Below are positions 20,614 through 29,039 of a stretch of DNA of 64,000 nucleotides, one piece after another. How positions within the stretch are numbered: position 1 is the first letter of the stretch; each line of letters opens with the position of its first letter. The DNA is from Mumia quercus (GTDB lineage Bacteria; Actinomycetota; Actinomycetes; Propionibacteriales; Nocardioidaceae). The DNA lies in assembly GCF_025506335.1 (NCBI RefSeq), contig NZ_JANZYO010000003.1:372001-436000 (forward strand), read 5' to 3'. The position numbers and the translations under genes were made by a program. The notes below the pieces were generated by a model. The model saw only the letters and a list, made by a program, of their open reading frames with translations. It ran no database searches and was not told where the DNA came from.

Positions 20614-22338
20614 GTGAAGAACCTCCCGCTCGCCGACCCCGGCACACCAGACATTCGCTCGGCGACGCGGTACATGGCGTGGATCATGCGGGAGCAGGGC
20701 TGGACCCTCGTCGGTGCGATCGGCTTCGGGATCGCCTGGATGGTCGCCCAGGCATCCGTCCCTGCCGTGATCGGCGCGGCGATCGACGCCGTCGTCGACC
20801 AGGGCGCCGGGCGTGCCCTCGTCCTCTGGTCGGCGCTGCTCCTCGTGATCGGGGCGGTACAGGCGTTCTCCGGCATCATGCGGCACCGCTACGCCGTCCA
20901 GATGTGGCTCGACTCCGCGTACCGGACGGTCCAGCTGGTCAGCACCCACACCGGCCGTCTCGGCTCCGAGCTCAACCGCCGGGTGGCGCACGGCGAGGTC
21001 GTCAGCGTCGGCGCGACCGACATCGCCAACCTCGGCAACTTCGTCGACGTCATGGGCCGGTTCATCGGCGCGATCGTCGCCTACCTGGTCGTCGCCGCGA
21101 TCCTGCTCCGCAGCTCCCTCACACTCGGCCTCGTCGTGCTCGTCGGGGTTCCGCTGCTCATGGCCGTCACCGGCCCGCTGCTGCGGCGCCTCAACCGGCG
21201 CAACCAGCAGGCACGTGCCCTGCAGGGACAGCTCAACACCCTGGCCAGCGACATCGTCGCCGGGCTGCGGGTGCTGCGCGGGATCGGTGGAGAGGCGATG
21301 TTCGACCGCCGCTACCGCGCCGCCTCCCAGGACGTCCGGCGGGCCGGCGTACGGGTGGCGCGGGTCCAGTCGGTCCTCGATGCCTTCCAGGTGCTGCTGC
21401 CCGGCGCCTTCGTCGTCCTCGTCGTGTGGCTGGGCGCGCGCTTCGCGGCGAACGGCCAGATCAGCGCCGGTGACCTGGTGGCGTTCTACGGCTACGCGAC
21501 CTTCCTCATGCTGCCCCTCAGGACGTTCACCGAGGCGGCCAACAAGCTGATCCGCGGGCACGTGTCGGCGCGCCACGTCGTGCGCATCCTGCGCATCCAG
21601 CCCAGCGTGAGCGATCCCGCCGACCCGGTCAGCCCGCCCGACGGCGACCTGGTCGACGCGCGTTCGGGATTCGTCGCGCGCAAGGGCGTGCTGACCGCGA
21701 TCGTCAGCGACGACCCCCGTGACGCCGTCGCGCTCGCCGACCGTCTGGGCGGCTACGTCGAGCCCGGTGGGGACGTGGACGCCGTCTCGTACGGGGGAGT
21801 GCCGCTCGGCGGGGTGGCGCGCGAGGAGCTGCGCCGCCGCATCGTCGTCAACGACACCGGGTCCGCGCTCTTCAGCGGGTCGCTGCGCAGCGCACTGGAC
21901 GCCCGTGGCACGGCGAGCACCGAGGAGATCGACCGCGCCGTGACCACAGCGTCGGCCGACGACATCGTCGACGGCCTGACCGAAGGGCTCGACGCGGAGA
22001 TCGCCGAGCGCGGACGCTCCCTGTCCGGAGGCCAGCGGCAGCGCATCGTGCTCGCCCGCGCCCTGCTCACCGACGCCGACGTCCTCGTGCTCGTGGAGCC
22101 GACCTCGGCCGTCGACTCGCACACCGAGGCGAGGGTCGCGACCCGGCTCCGCCGGCACCGGGCCGGCCGTACCACCGTCGTCGTCTCGAGCAGCCCGCTC
22201 GTGCTCGACGTCGCCGACGAGGTGGCGTTCCTGTCCGACGGTCGCGTGGTCGCGACCGGAGACCACCACCAGCTGATGACCACCGACCCGGCGTACCGCC
22301 AGGTCGTGACCCGAGAGGAGGCCGAGGACGTTGCGTGA
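20614..22338 (+). CDS. ABC exporter half-transporter A (degenerate ATPase, intact signature)
   Basis: The 574 residues hold an N-terminal six-helix exporter domain (about 20-300) and an ATPase domain. The ATPase has lost its Walker A (SDDPRDAVALA at about 364-374, where GxxGxGKS/T is expected), its Walker B Asp (VLVEPTSAVD with Val494 before Glu495), and its H-loop His (VVVSSSPLVLD). The signature LSGGQRQR (470-477) is intact. The partner gene, overlapping by 8 bp, has the opposite set, so the two should make a heterodimer with one working ATP site. The substrate is unknown. The -10 TAGGCT lies 8 nt before the GTG, suggesting a leaderless start. Confidence 0.88.
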   Translation: MKNLPLADPGTPDIRSATRYMAWIMREQGWTLVGAIGFGIAWMVAQASVPAVIGAAIDAVVDQGAGRALVLWSALLLVIGAVQAFSGIMRHRYAVQMWLDSAYRTVQLVSTHTGRLGSELNRRVAHGEVVSVGATDIANLGNFVDVMGRFIGAIVAYLVVAAILLRSSLTLGLVVLVGVPLLMAVTGPLLRRLNRRNQQARALQGQLNTLASDIVAGLRVLRGIGGEAMFDRRYRAASQDVRRAGVRVARVQSVLDAFQVLLPGAFVVLVVWLGARFAANGQISAGDLVAFYGYATFLMLPLRTFTEAANKLIRGHVSARHVVRILRIQPSVSDPADPVSPPDGDLVDARSGFVARKGVLTAIVSDDPRDAVALADRLGGYVEPGGDVDAVSYGGVPLGGVAREELRRRIVVNDTGSALFSGSLRSALDARGTASTEEIDRAVTTASADDIVDGLTEGLDAEIAERGRSLSGGQRQRIVLARALLTDADVLVLVEPTSAVDSHTEARVATRLRRHRAGRTTVVVSSSPLVLDVADEVAFLSDGRVVATGDHHQLMTTDPAYRQVVTREEAEDVA

Positions 22339-24079
22339 CGCGCTGCCCATCGCCGGCACCACCCTGTTCCGTTCGTACCTCCGTCGCCTCGGGCGCGACC
22401 ACCGCCGCGACCTGGTCGTCATCGTGCTCCTGCACGGCGCCGCCGCCGGAGCCGGTCTCGTCGTGCCCTGGCTCGTCGGTGACCTCGTCGAGGCCGCTAC
22501 CGAAGGCAGCGGCGGGTACGGCACCATCGATCGGCTCGCGCTGTTCGTCGCGGTGTGCCTCGTCGCCCAGACCGTCCTGACCCGGTACGCCCGGCTGAGG
22601 TCGTCGGTGTTCGGTGAGACCGTGCTCGCGCGCTTGCGGGAGGACTTCGTCGACGAGGCGCTGACGCTCCCGATCGGCGTCGTGGAGAGCGCCGGCACCG
22701 GAGACCTCCTCACCCGGACGTCGCGTGACGTGGACACCCTCGGCTGGTCTGTCCGCTTCGCGGTGCCAGAGACCGTCGTCGCGCTCGTCACCGCGGTCTG
22801 CACCCTCGTCGCCGCGCTGCTGGTCGGCGGATGGGTCGCCTTGCCGCTGGTCCTCGGTGTGCCGGTGCTGTGGGTGGCGACGCGCTGGTACCTCAAGCGG
22901 GCCCGCGACGGCTACATCCGTGAGCACGCCTCGTACTCGCGGATCAACGCGACCCTCGCCGAGACCGTCGAGGGCGCACGCACGGTCGAGGCCCTCGGTC
23001 TGGGCGAGCAGCGCCGGGCGCGCATCGACGAGGACATCGCGGAGTCGTTCGCGGCGGAGTCGTACACGCGCAACCTGCGGACGGTGTTCTTCCCCGCGGT
23101 CGAGATGGGCTACGTGGTGCCCATCGTCGCCACGCTCCTGCTCGGCGGCGTCCTGCTCGACCGCGGGACGATCTCGCTCGCCGAGCTGACGGCCGCGGTG
23201 CTGTACGTCCGTTTCCTCATCGACCCGGTCGACCGCATCCTCAACTGGATGGACAGCCTCCAGGTCGGAGCGACCTCGCTGGCTCGACTGCTCGGCGTCG
23301 CCGAGGTGCCCGACGACCGGACACCCACCGGGCGTACGCCTGAGGGCGAGGACATCGAGCTCGACGACGTGCGCTTCTCGTACGTCGCGGGGCGCGAGGT
23401 CCTGCACGGCGTCGACCTCGAGCTCGCGGCGGGCGAGCGTCTGGCGGTCGTCGGCCCGTCGGGTGCGGGCAAGTCGACGATCGGGCGCCTCATCGCCGGC
23501 ATCCAGGGGCCGACCGAGGGTGCCGTCACGGTCGGCGGCGTGGGCGTGACCGAGCTGGAGCTCGACGACCTGCGGCGCAGGGTCGCCCTGCTGACCCAGG
23601 AGCACCACGTGTTCGTCGGCACGCTGCGCGACAACCTCCAGCTCGCGCTCGACGAGCCGGGCACTGCCGACGACGACCGCCTGTGGGCCGCGCTCGACGC
23701 GGTCGACGCGCGCGAGTGGGTCGAGCACCTCCCGCACGGTCTCGACACGCCGGTCGGCTCCGGCGGGCACCGGCTCACGGACGCGCAGGCCCAGCACCTC
23801 GCGCTCGCGCGCGTCGTGCTGACCGACCCCCACACGCTCGTGCTGGACGAGGCCACGTCGCTCATCGACCCGCGTGCCGCGCGGGCGCTCGAACGCTCGC
23901 TGAGCGCCGTCCTCGAGGGGCGGACCGTGGTCGCGATCGCGCACCGGCTGTACACCGCGCACGACGCCGACCGTGTGGCCGTCGTCGAGGACGGGGAGAT
24001 CAGCGAGCTGGGGAGCCACGACGAGCTGGTCGAGCGCGGCGGGTCGTACGCGGCCTTGTGGAAGTCGTGGCAGAGCTGA
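22331..24079 (+). CDS. ABC exporter half-transporter B (intact Walker motifs, degenerate signature)
   Basis: The 582 residues contain an exporter membrane domain (about 30-310) and an ATPase domain. The Walker A GPSGAGKST (375-383), Walker B LVLDEATSLID (Asp506-Glu507) and H-loop AIAHRLYTA are normal, but the signature reads LTDAQAQHLAL (482-492) instead of LSGGQ. This mirrors the losses in half-transporter A. The TTG at 22331 is taken as start because GAGGAGG lies 10 nt upstream and it overlaps the end of gene A, coupling their translation. The pair may export a lipid, peptide or drug. Confidence 0.9.
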   Translation: MRDALPIAGTTLFRSYLRRLGRDHRRDLVVIVLLHGAAAGAGLVVPWLVGDLVEAATEGSGGYGTIDRLALFVAVCLVAQTVLTRYARLRSSVFGETVLARLREDFVDEALTLPIGVVESAGTGDLLTRTSRDVDTLGWSVRFAVPETVVALVTAVCTLVAALLVGGWVALPLVLGVPVLWVATRWYLKRARDGYIREHASYSRINATLAETVEGARTVEALGLGEQRRARIDEDIAESFAAESYTRNLRTVFFPAVEMGYVVPIVATLLLGGVLLDRGTISLAELTAAVLYVRFLIDPVDRILNWMDSLQVGATSLARLLGVAEVPDDRTPTGRTPEGEDIELDDVRFSYVAGREVLHGVDLELAAGERLAVVGPSGAGKSTIGRLIAGIQGPTEGAVTVGGVGVTELELDDLRRRVALLTQEHHVFVGTLRDNLQLALDEPGTADDDRLWAALDAVDAREWVEHLPHGLDTPVGSGGHRLTDAQAQHLALARVVLTDPHTLVLDEATSLIDPRAARALERSLSAVLEGRTVVAIAHRLYTAHDADRVAVVEDGEISELGSHDELVERGGSYAALWKSWQS

Positions 24080-24117
24080 GGCACCGGACTGTCAGAGGTC
24101 TCGGGCAGGCTGGCGCG

Positions 24118-24504
24118 ATGGATGCTGTGGAGACCGTCAGGGCGCTGGAGGAGCGCATGGAGGCGCGCGACTGGGAGGGGGTCGCGGCGCTCGTGCACCC
24201 CGACGCCGTGATCGAGTGGCCGAGGACCGGGGAGACGTTCACGGGGTCGGCGTACGTCGCGATGAACCAGGCCTATCCCGAGGGCTGGTCGATCACCGTG
24301 CGTGACGTCGTCGGCGCCGGCGACCGGGCCGCGACAGACCTGGAGGTGTCGCAGGAAGGCGTCGACGGCGTGTTCGTCGCCGCCGGCTTCTGGACCGTCC
24401 GCGACGGGCAGGTCGTCGCCGGCCGCGAGTACTGGTCCGGGCCCGCGCTCGACGAGGCGCCGGCGTGGCGCGCGCCGTACGTCTCCGAGGGCCGGCGGCC
24501 CTAG
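24118..24504 (+). CDS. SnoaL/NTF2-like protein
   Basis: The 128 residues form a small alpha+beta cone fold: an opening helix (VETVRALEERMEARDWEGVAALV), then HPDAVIEWPRTGETFTG and the closing strands FWTVRDGQVVAGREYWSGP. This is the pattern of SnoaL-like proteins, which may be enzymes, binding proteins or inert relatives. The substrate is unknown. It lies 38 bp after the ABC exporter and could share its transcript. The ATG at 24118 is chosen because the fold begins there; longer upstream reading overlaps the exporter gene. Confidence 0.75.
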   Translation: MDAVETVRALEERMEARDWEGVAALVHPDAVIEWPRTGETFTGSAYVAMNQAYPEGWSITVRDVVGAGDRAATDLEVSQEGVDGVFVAAGFWTVRDGQVVAGREYWSGPALDEAPAWRAPYVSEGRRP

Positions 24505-24553
24505 GCTTGCTCGCACGCCGTGAGGCGAGAGACGAGAAGGGGCACGAGCCGAC

Positions 24554-24994
24554 ATGGACGCGGTCGACCGGGAGATCATCGGGCACCTGATGCGCGACGG
24601 ACGTGCGACGTTCGCCGAGATCGGCGCTGGTGTCGGCCTGTCCGCCCCTGCGGTCAAGCGGCGGGTCGACCGGATGCGGGCGAGCGGTCAGATCACGGGG
24701 TTCACGGCGCTCATCGACCCGGCGGCCCTGGGGTGGACGACCGAGGCGTACGTCGAGATCTACTACGACGGCAACGTGTCGGCGGCCGAGCTCAAGCGCA
24801 ACCTCGAGGCCATCCCGCAGGTCGTCGGGGCGTGGACCGTGGCCGGCAACCCCGACGCGATCGTGCACGTGATGGCGACCAACATGGCCGAGATCGAGCA
24901 GGTGGTCGAGCGGATGCGGGAGCATGCCCGGGTCGAGCGCACGCGCAGCGCGATCGTCATGTCGCGCCTGTTCGAACGTCCCCGCTCGCGCTGA
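24554..24994 (+). CDS. Lrp/AsnC-family transcriptional regulator
   Basis: The 146 residues combine an N-terminal winged helix (DREIIGHLMRDGRATFAEIGAGVGLS, recognition helix AVKRRVDRMRASGQI) with a RAM/effector domain (about 65-140, AYVEIYYDG ... VVGAWTVAGNPDAIVHVMA). Such proteins form octamers that respond to amino acids. The ribosome site GAGAAGGGGC lies upstream. The neighbouring genes give no clear target, so the ligand is unknown. A strong bidirectional hairpin follows. Confidence 0.9.
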   Translation: MDAVDREIIGHLMRDGRATFAEIGAGVGLSAPAVKRRVDRMRASGQITGFTALIDPAALGWTTEAYVEIYYDGNVSAAELKRNLEAIPQVVGAWTVAGNPDAIVHVMATNMAEIEQVVERMREHARVERTRSAIVMSRLFERPRSR

Positions 24995-25006
24995 CGCCCC
25001 CAGGAC

Positions 25007-25069
25007 CCCGATGTGGGCGGTTCTCCACCTTCTGAGTCGCCTCGGAGGTGGAGAACCGCCCACATCGGG
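25007..25069. terminator. bidirectional hairpin terminator, 24-bp perfect stem
   Basis: The arms 25007-25030 and 25046-25069 are perfect reverse complements over 24 bp with a 15-nt loop. It lies between the convergent Lrp and small PspC genes, 12 and 6 bp from their stops, and would end both transcripts. Confidence 0.85.
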
Positions 25070-25075
25070 ACTGGA

Positions 25076-25270
25076 TCAGGCGTCCTTCGGCATCAGGAGC
25101 CAGGCCGCGAGGTAGACGAGGATCATCGACCCCAGGCCGAGCACGGTGAGGACGACGAACCCGAGACGGACGATCGTCGGGTCGACGCCGAGGTAGCGGG
25201 CGAGGCCGCCGCACACTCCGGCGACCCACTGGTCGTTGGTGGTACGGACGAGCTTCTTGGAGCGGTTCAT
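25076..25270 (-). CDS. small PspC-domain membrane protein
   Basis: Sixty-four residues, essentially one PspC domain: TTNDQWVAGVCGGLARYLGVDPTIVRLGFVVL, then a membrane helix ending VYLAAWLLMPKDA. PspC proteins sit in the inner membrane and sense or transmit envelope stress. The ATG at 25270 overlaps the stop of the upstream gene (25267-25269), so the pair is translationally coupled. It is the last gene of a three-gene minus-strand operon facing the PspC kinase operon. Confidence 0.88.
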   Translation of the reverse strand: MNRSKKLVRTTNDQWVAGVCGGLARYLGVDPTIVRLGFVVLTVLGLGSMILVYLAAWLLMPKDA

Positions 25271-25608
25271 CGCTTGTCTTCTCCTTCGTCGGAGGACCCG
25301 GGCAGGTCCTCCAGGGTGAGGGTGCGGGTCGGGTCGGACGGGGTGTCGTCCGGCAGGGTGTCGTCCGGCGTGCCGTCCTGGAGGGTGCCGTCCTGGAGGG
25401 CCTGCTCGCGGGTGCGACGGCTGGTCTGACGCGCGGACACGATCGTGGCGACGAGGCCGGCGACGCCGAGCGCCACCAGGAGCAGCGGCCCGGCGACGGC
25501 GATCGAGACGGGGTCCCAGCCGGCGTACCACATCGCCCAGACGGCGCCTGCGACGGCGACGAACGTCAGACTGACGAGGGTGAGGGCGTCGAGCGGATGG
25601 CGCTTCAC
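25267..25608 (-). CDS. small two-helix membrane protein of the PspC operon
   Basis: The 113 residues contain two hydrophobic helices (about 7-30, LTLVSLTFVAVAGAVWAMWY, and 35-58, VAGPLLLVALGVAGLVATIV). A charged, low-complexity cytosolic tail follows, containing repeats of the type QDGT and PDDT. I do not recognise a named family. The GTG at 25608 overlaps the stop of the larger PspC gene, and its own stop overlaps the start of the small PspC gene, so all three are coupled. An accessory role in envelope-stress sensing is inference from position. Confidence 0.7.
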   Translation of the reverse strand: MKRHPLDALTLVSLTFVAVAGAVWAMWYAGWDPVSIAVAGPLLLVALGVAGLVATIVSARQTSRRTREQALQDGTLQDGTPDDTLPDDTPSDPTRTLTLEDLPGSSDEGEDKR

Positions 25609-26876
25609 GAGCGGGTCACCTCCACGGTGCCGAGTCGGACGTCGATGTCGAGGGTGAGGTCGGGTCGGGCGGTGTCGACATGGCGTGCGACGTGCGTCCT
25701 GAGCCCGCCCCGTTCCGAGCCGAACGCGAGGACCGCGCCCGCGCCGACGTTGGCGTCCAGGTCGATGTCGAGGCTGGGCGGGACGATCACGCGTACGGTG
25801 CCGACGCCGTTCTCGATCTGGATCCGCCGACCGTCGAGCGCCTGCGGGTCGGTGACGCCGGTGAGATCGACGACGACCTCGCCGAAGCCGATGCCGTACG
25901 CGGCGCGGACGCCCGAAGCCGTCGACGGCGTCGCCTCGACACGGCCGGCGTCCCAGCGCGGCACGACGACCGACACCGCCAGCACCGCCACGGCGACCAG
26001 CGCCGGGAAGATCAGCGGACGCGCGTTGCCGTACATCGTGCCGACGAGCATGCCGAGTGCCAGGGTGCCCGTGGCGACCGCGACGTACACCGACGAGTGC
26101 AGGTCGCCGTCGGTGGCGATGATCATGACGCCGGTGGCGATCAACGCCACCGAGAGCGTGAGGATCGTGAGCAGCCCGCCGTCGTGCCGCGGGTTCGGCG
26201 GCTTGGGCGGTCGCGGCGCCGGGACCGGCGGGGGGACGACCGGCGGAGACGGCGGCCGCGGGGGAGCGGGCGGAACCGGGGCGTACGTGCGGGTCGGTGG
26301 ACCCTGCGCGGCGAGCGGCTGCCCGTACGGGGAGGTGGCGGCGTGCGGCGGCGCCTGCGGTGAGGGGGGCGCTGGGGGGACGACCGGGGCGGCGTTGCGC
26401 CGGCTGCGCTCGCGGTACTCGCGGAGCGCGACCCAGGCGACCACCGCGACGGCGGCGAACCACAACGGGCCGAGCGCCCAGCCCCATCCCCACCCCCACT
26501 GCCAGGTGAGGGCGATCAACGCCGCGGCGCCGAGTCCCACGAGCCGGATCTGAGGCTCGTTGTCACCCAGGCCGAGCCAGCGCTTGAGGTAGCTCTCACC
26601 CGTCTGCTCGTCCGGCAGGAGGATCCATGCCGCCGCGTAGGCGAGCACGCCACCGAAGCCGACGACCGTGAGCACCGCGAAGATGATCCGCGGGATGACA
26701 GGGTCGATGCCGAGGTGGCGTCCGATCCCCGCGCACACGCCGGCGACCACGCGCCCGTCCTCGGTACGTCGGATGTCGGTGAGCGCGCCCGTGCTGGGGC
26801 GTGGAGCGTCCGGGGGTGAGGTCTCGCCGGTGCCTCCTGGGGCGGGAGCGCCCAGCGGCGGGGTCGTGTCGTCCAT
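25605..26876 (-). CDS. PspC-domain protein with LiaF-like C-terminal domain
   Basis: The 423 residues contain, in order, a PspC domain (about 33-92, DGRVVAGVCAGIGRHLGIDPVI), two helices near 105-145, a Pro-rich cytosolic linker (about 160-228), further membrane helices (about 235-310) and a beta-rich C-terminal region (about 325-423, VRAAYGIGFGEVVVDLTGV ... IENGVGTVRVIVPP) resembling the LiaF/toastrack fold. This combination is found beside PspC-type histidine kinases in actinobacteria and probably regulates them. It is divergently transcribed from the kinase with a 127-bp gap. Confidence 0.85.
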   Translation of the reverse strand: MDDTTPPLGAPAPGGTGETSPPDAPRPSTGALTDIRRTEDGRVVAGVCAGIGRHLGIDPVIPRIIFAVLTVVGFGGVLAYAAAWILLPDEQTGESYLKRWLGLGDNEPQIRLVGLGAAALIALTWQWGWGWGWALGPLWFAAVAVVAWVALREYRERSRRNAAPVVPPAPPSPQAPPHAATSPYGQPLAAQGPPTRTYAPVPPAPPRPPSPPVVPPPVPAPRPPKPPNPRHDGGLLTILTLSVALIATGVMIIATDGDLHSSVYVAVATGTLALGMLVGTMYGNARPLIFPALVAVAVLAVSVVVPRWDAGRVEATPSTASGVRAAYGIGFGEVVVDLTGVTDPQALDGRRIQIENGVGTVRVIVPPSLDIDLDANVGAGAVLAFGSERGGLRTHVARHVDTARPDLTLDIDVRLGTVEVTRS

Positions 26877-27003
26877 GCCTCCATCCTGCGGTGCGCGGTC
26901 CCTCCGGAGTATGGGGGAGAGCCCTGATCTGTGCCGGGTCGGCTGCCGTCGGGCCCAGGGTCGCGTCGGGGACGATCCGGCTGGTCCGCGGCACCGTCAG
27001 CGT

Positions 27004-28317
27004 GTGACGATCGGTACCGTGACGACGACTGCGACGCCGGTGCGCCGGCTCTACCGCTCTGCGAGCCCTCGGGTGCTCGGCGGGGTCGCGCAGGGACTCG
27101 CCGACCATCTCGGCGTCCCTGTGCTCTGGGTCCGCCTGGCGTTCGTCGTGACGACGCTCTTCCAGCTTGCCGGGATCCTGGCGTACGCGGCGTTCTGGGT
27201 CTGCGTGCCCCTGGGCAGCGCGGAGGACTCGCCGGGCCTGGCGAGCGCGTCGCGGCGCGGGCTGCGCAAGGACGGGCTCCGCGGTGAGGAGGAGGACGAG
27301 GCCACCTCGAACCGCGGCGCCCTCCAGACGGCCGCACTCATCGTGCTCGGGCTGGGGATCGTCTGGTTCGTGCTCGGCACCGACCGGGTCTCGAGCCTGC
27401 TGTTCCCCGCGGTGCTCGCCATCGCCGGCTTCGGGCTGATCTGGCGTCAGGCCGACGACCGTTCGCTCCGCAGGTGGGTGCGCGAGACCTCCGGGTGGCA
27501 CGCGGTGCTCCGGATCGCCGCTGGTTCGGTGCTCGTCCTCATCGCGTACGCCGTGTTCGTCGCGCAGTTCGGTGGCGGACGACAGATCGCAGAGCTCGTC
27601 GGGGCGCTTATCGTCGCGGTGGCCGGTGCGGGACTCGTGCTGGGGCCGTGGATCATCCGCCTCGTCACCGCGCTGGGAGAGGAGCGGCGCGAGCGGGTGA
27701 GGTCGCAGGAACGTGCCGACGTCGCCGCCCACCTCCACGACTCCGTGCTCCAGACGCTCGCCCTGCTGCAGAAGAACGCCAACGATCCCGCGCAGGTCGC
27801 GACGCTCGCCCGGCGCCAGGAGCGCGAGCTGCGCGACTGGCTGTACGGCGAGCCGTCCAACGACGGGACGACCCTGCGCAAGGGCCTCGTGGCCGACGCC
27901 GCAGAGATCGAGACGACGTACCGGATCCCGATCGAGGTGGTGGGTGTCGGAGACGCCGACCCTGATCCCGACGTCGACGCGCTGCGCGCCGCGGCCCGCG
28001 AGGCGATGACCAACGCGGCCAAGCACTCAGGAGCTGACCGCATCGACGTCTACGTCGAGGTGGGCGGAGCCACGGCGGAGGTCTTCGTACGAGATCGTGG
28101 GCGTGGTTTCGACCCGACCCGGGTCCCGGAGGACAGGCTGGGGGTACGGCGCTCGCTGGTCGCACGGATGGAGCGGCACGGCGGCCGCGCCGTCGTACGC
28201 TCGAGCCCGGGAGACGGCACTGAGGTGCGGCTGACGCTGCCCCTCGTACGCGACCGGTCGCCGAACGGCGGCCGTGACAGTGCGCCCGAGGGCGCGGACG
28301 GAGGATCAGACAGGTGA
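27004..28317 (+). CDS. PspC-fused sensor histidine kinase
   Basis: The 437 residues start with a PspC domain (about 12-66, LYRSASPRVLGGVAQGLADHLGV), followed by about four more helices (95-222). A HisKA_3-type dimerisation segment has the phosphoacceptor in AAHLHDSVLQTLALL (His245), and the ATPase domain has the N-box REAMTNAAKHSGA and the G-box VRDRGRGFDP. It should phosphorylate the response regulator encoded by the overlapping next gene (GTGA). The GTG at 27004 is preferred because the PspC domain begins soon after it; an in-frame GTG at 27019 is also possible. The predicted stimulus is membrane or cell-wall stress. Confidence 0.9.
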   Translation: MTIGTVTTTATPVRRLYRSASPRVLGGVAQGLADHLGVPVLWVRLAFVVTTLFQLAGILAYAAFWVCVPLGSAEDSPGLASASRRGLRKDGLRGEEEDEATSNRGALQTAALIVLGLGIVWFVLGTDRVSSLLFPAVLAIAGFGLIWRQADDRSLRRWVRETSGWHAVLRIAAGSVLVLIAYAVFVAQFGGGRQIAELVGALIVAVAGAGLVLGPWIIRLVTALGEERRERVRSQERADVAAHLHDSVLQTLALLQKNANDPAQVATLARRQERELRDWLYGEPSNDGTTLRKGLVADAAEIETTYRIPIEVVGVGDADPDPDVDALRAAAREAMTNAAKHSGADRIDVYVEVGGATAEVFVRDRGRGFDPTRVPEDRLGVRRSLVARMERHGGRAVVRSSPGDGTEVRLTLPLVRDRSPNGGRDSAPEGADGGSDR

Positions 28318-29000
28318 GCACCACGCCCAGCCAGCCCGGCGGCACGGGACCCACGGGCGGTCGTGACCTGACGGTCCTGCTCGTCGACGACCACGCGATG
28401 TTCCGGACCGGGGTGCGCGCCGAGCTCGGCTCCGCCGTCCAGGTCGTCGCGGAGGCGGGCGATGTCGACGAGGCGGTCGCCGCCGTCGAGACGTACCGCC
28501 CGGCCGTCGTGCTCCTCGACGTGCACCTGCCGGGCGGCGGTGGAGCGGAGGTCCTGCGGCGGGTGGCGACGCGTCACCCGGAGACGAAGTTCCTCGCCCT
28601 CTCCGTCAGCGACGCCGCGGAGGACGTGATCGGCGTGATCCGGGCGGGTGCGCGTGGCTACGTCACCAAGAACATCACCGGCGACGAGCTGATCGACGCG
28701 ATCCGGCGGGTCGCGGGAGGCGACGCGGTGTTCTCGCCGCGGTTGGCGGGCTTCGTCCTCGACGCGTTCGCGGGCACGATCGAGGTGGCGCAGGTCGACT
28801 CCGACCTCGACCGGCTCACGGAGCGCGAGCGGGAGGTCATGCGGCTGATCGCGCGCGGCTATGCGTACAAGGAGGTCGCGAAGGAGCTCTTCATCTCGGT
28901 GAAGACCGTCGAGACCCACGTGTCCTCCGTGCTGCGCAAGCTCCAGCTGTCCAGCCGCCACGAGCTGACACGGTGGGCGAGCGACCGTCGGCTGATCTGA
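28314..29000 (+). CDS. NarL/LuxR-family response regulator
   Basis: The 228 residues comprise a receiver domain (about 19-135, acidic VDD at 24-26, phosphoacceptor Asp69 in VVLLDVHLP, Lys in GYVTKNITGDE) and a LuxR helix-turn-helix (about 160-225, LTEREREVMRLIARGYAYKEVAKEL). The GTG start overlaps the kinase stop, forming a classic two-gene two-component system. The likely targets are the PspC/LiaF-like genes just upstream, by analogy with LiaSR and Psp circuits; this is inference. Confidence 0.93.
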   Translation: MSTTPSQPGGTGPTGGRDLTVLLVDDHAMFRTGVRAELGSAVQVVAEAGDVDEAVAAVETYRPAVVLLDVHLPGGGGAEVLRRVATRHPETKFLALSVSDAAEDVIGVIRAGARGYVTKNITGDELIDAIRRVAGGDAVFSPRLAGFVLDAFAGTIEVAQVDSDLDRLTEREREVMRLIARGYAYKEVAKELFISVKTVETHVSSVLRKLQLSSRHELTRWASDRRLI

Positions 29001-29039
29001 CGGGTCGCCGGTGTCGGTGGCGCGCGGTACGACTGGGAG

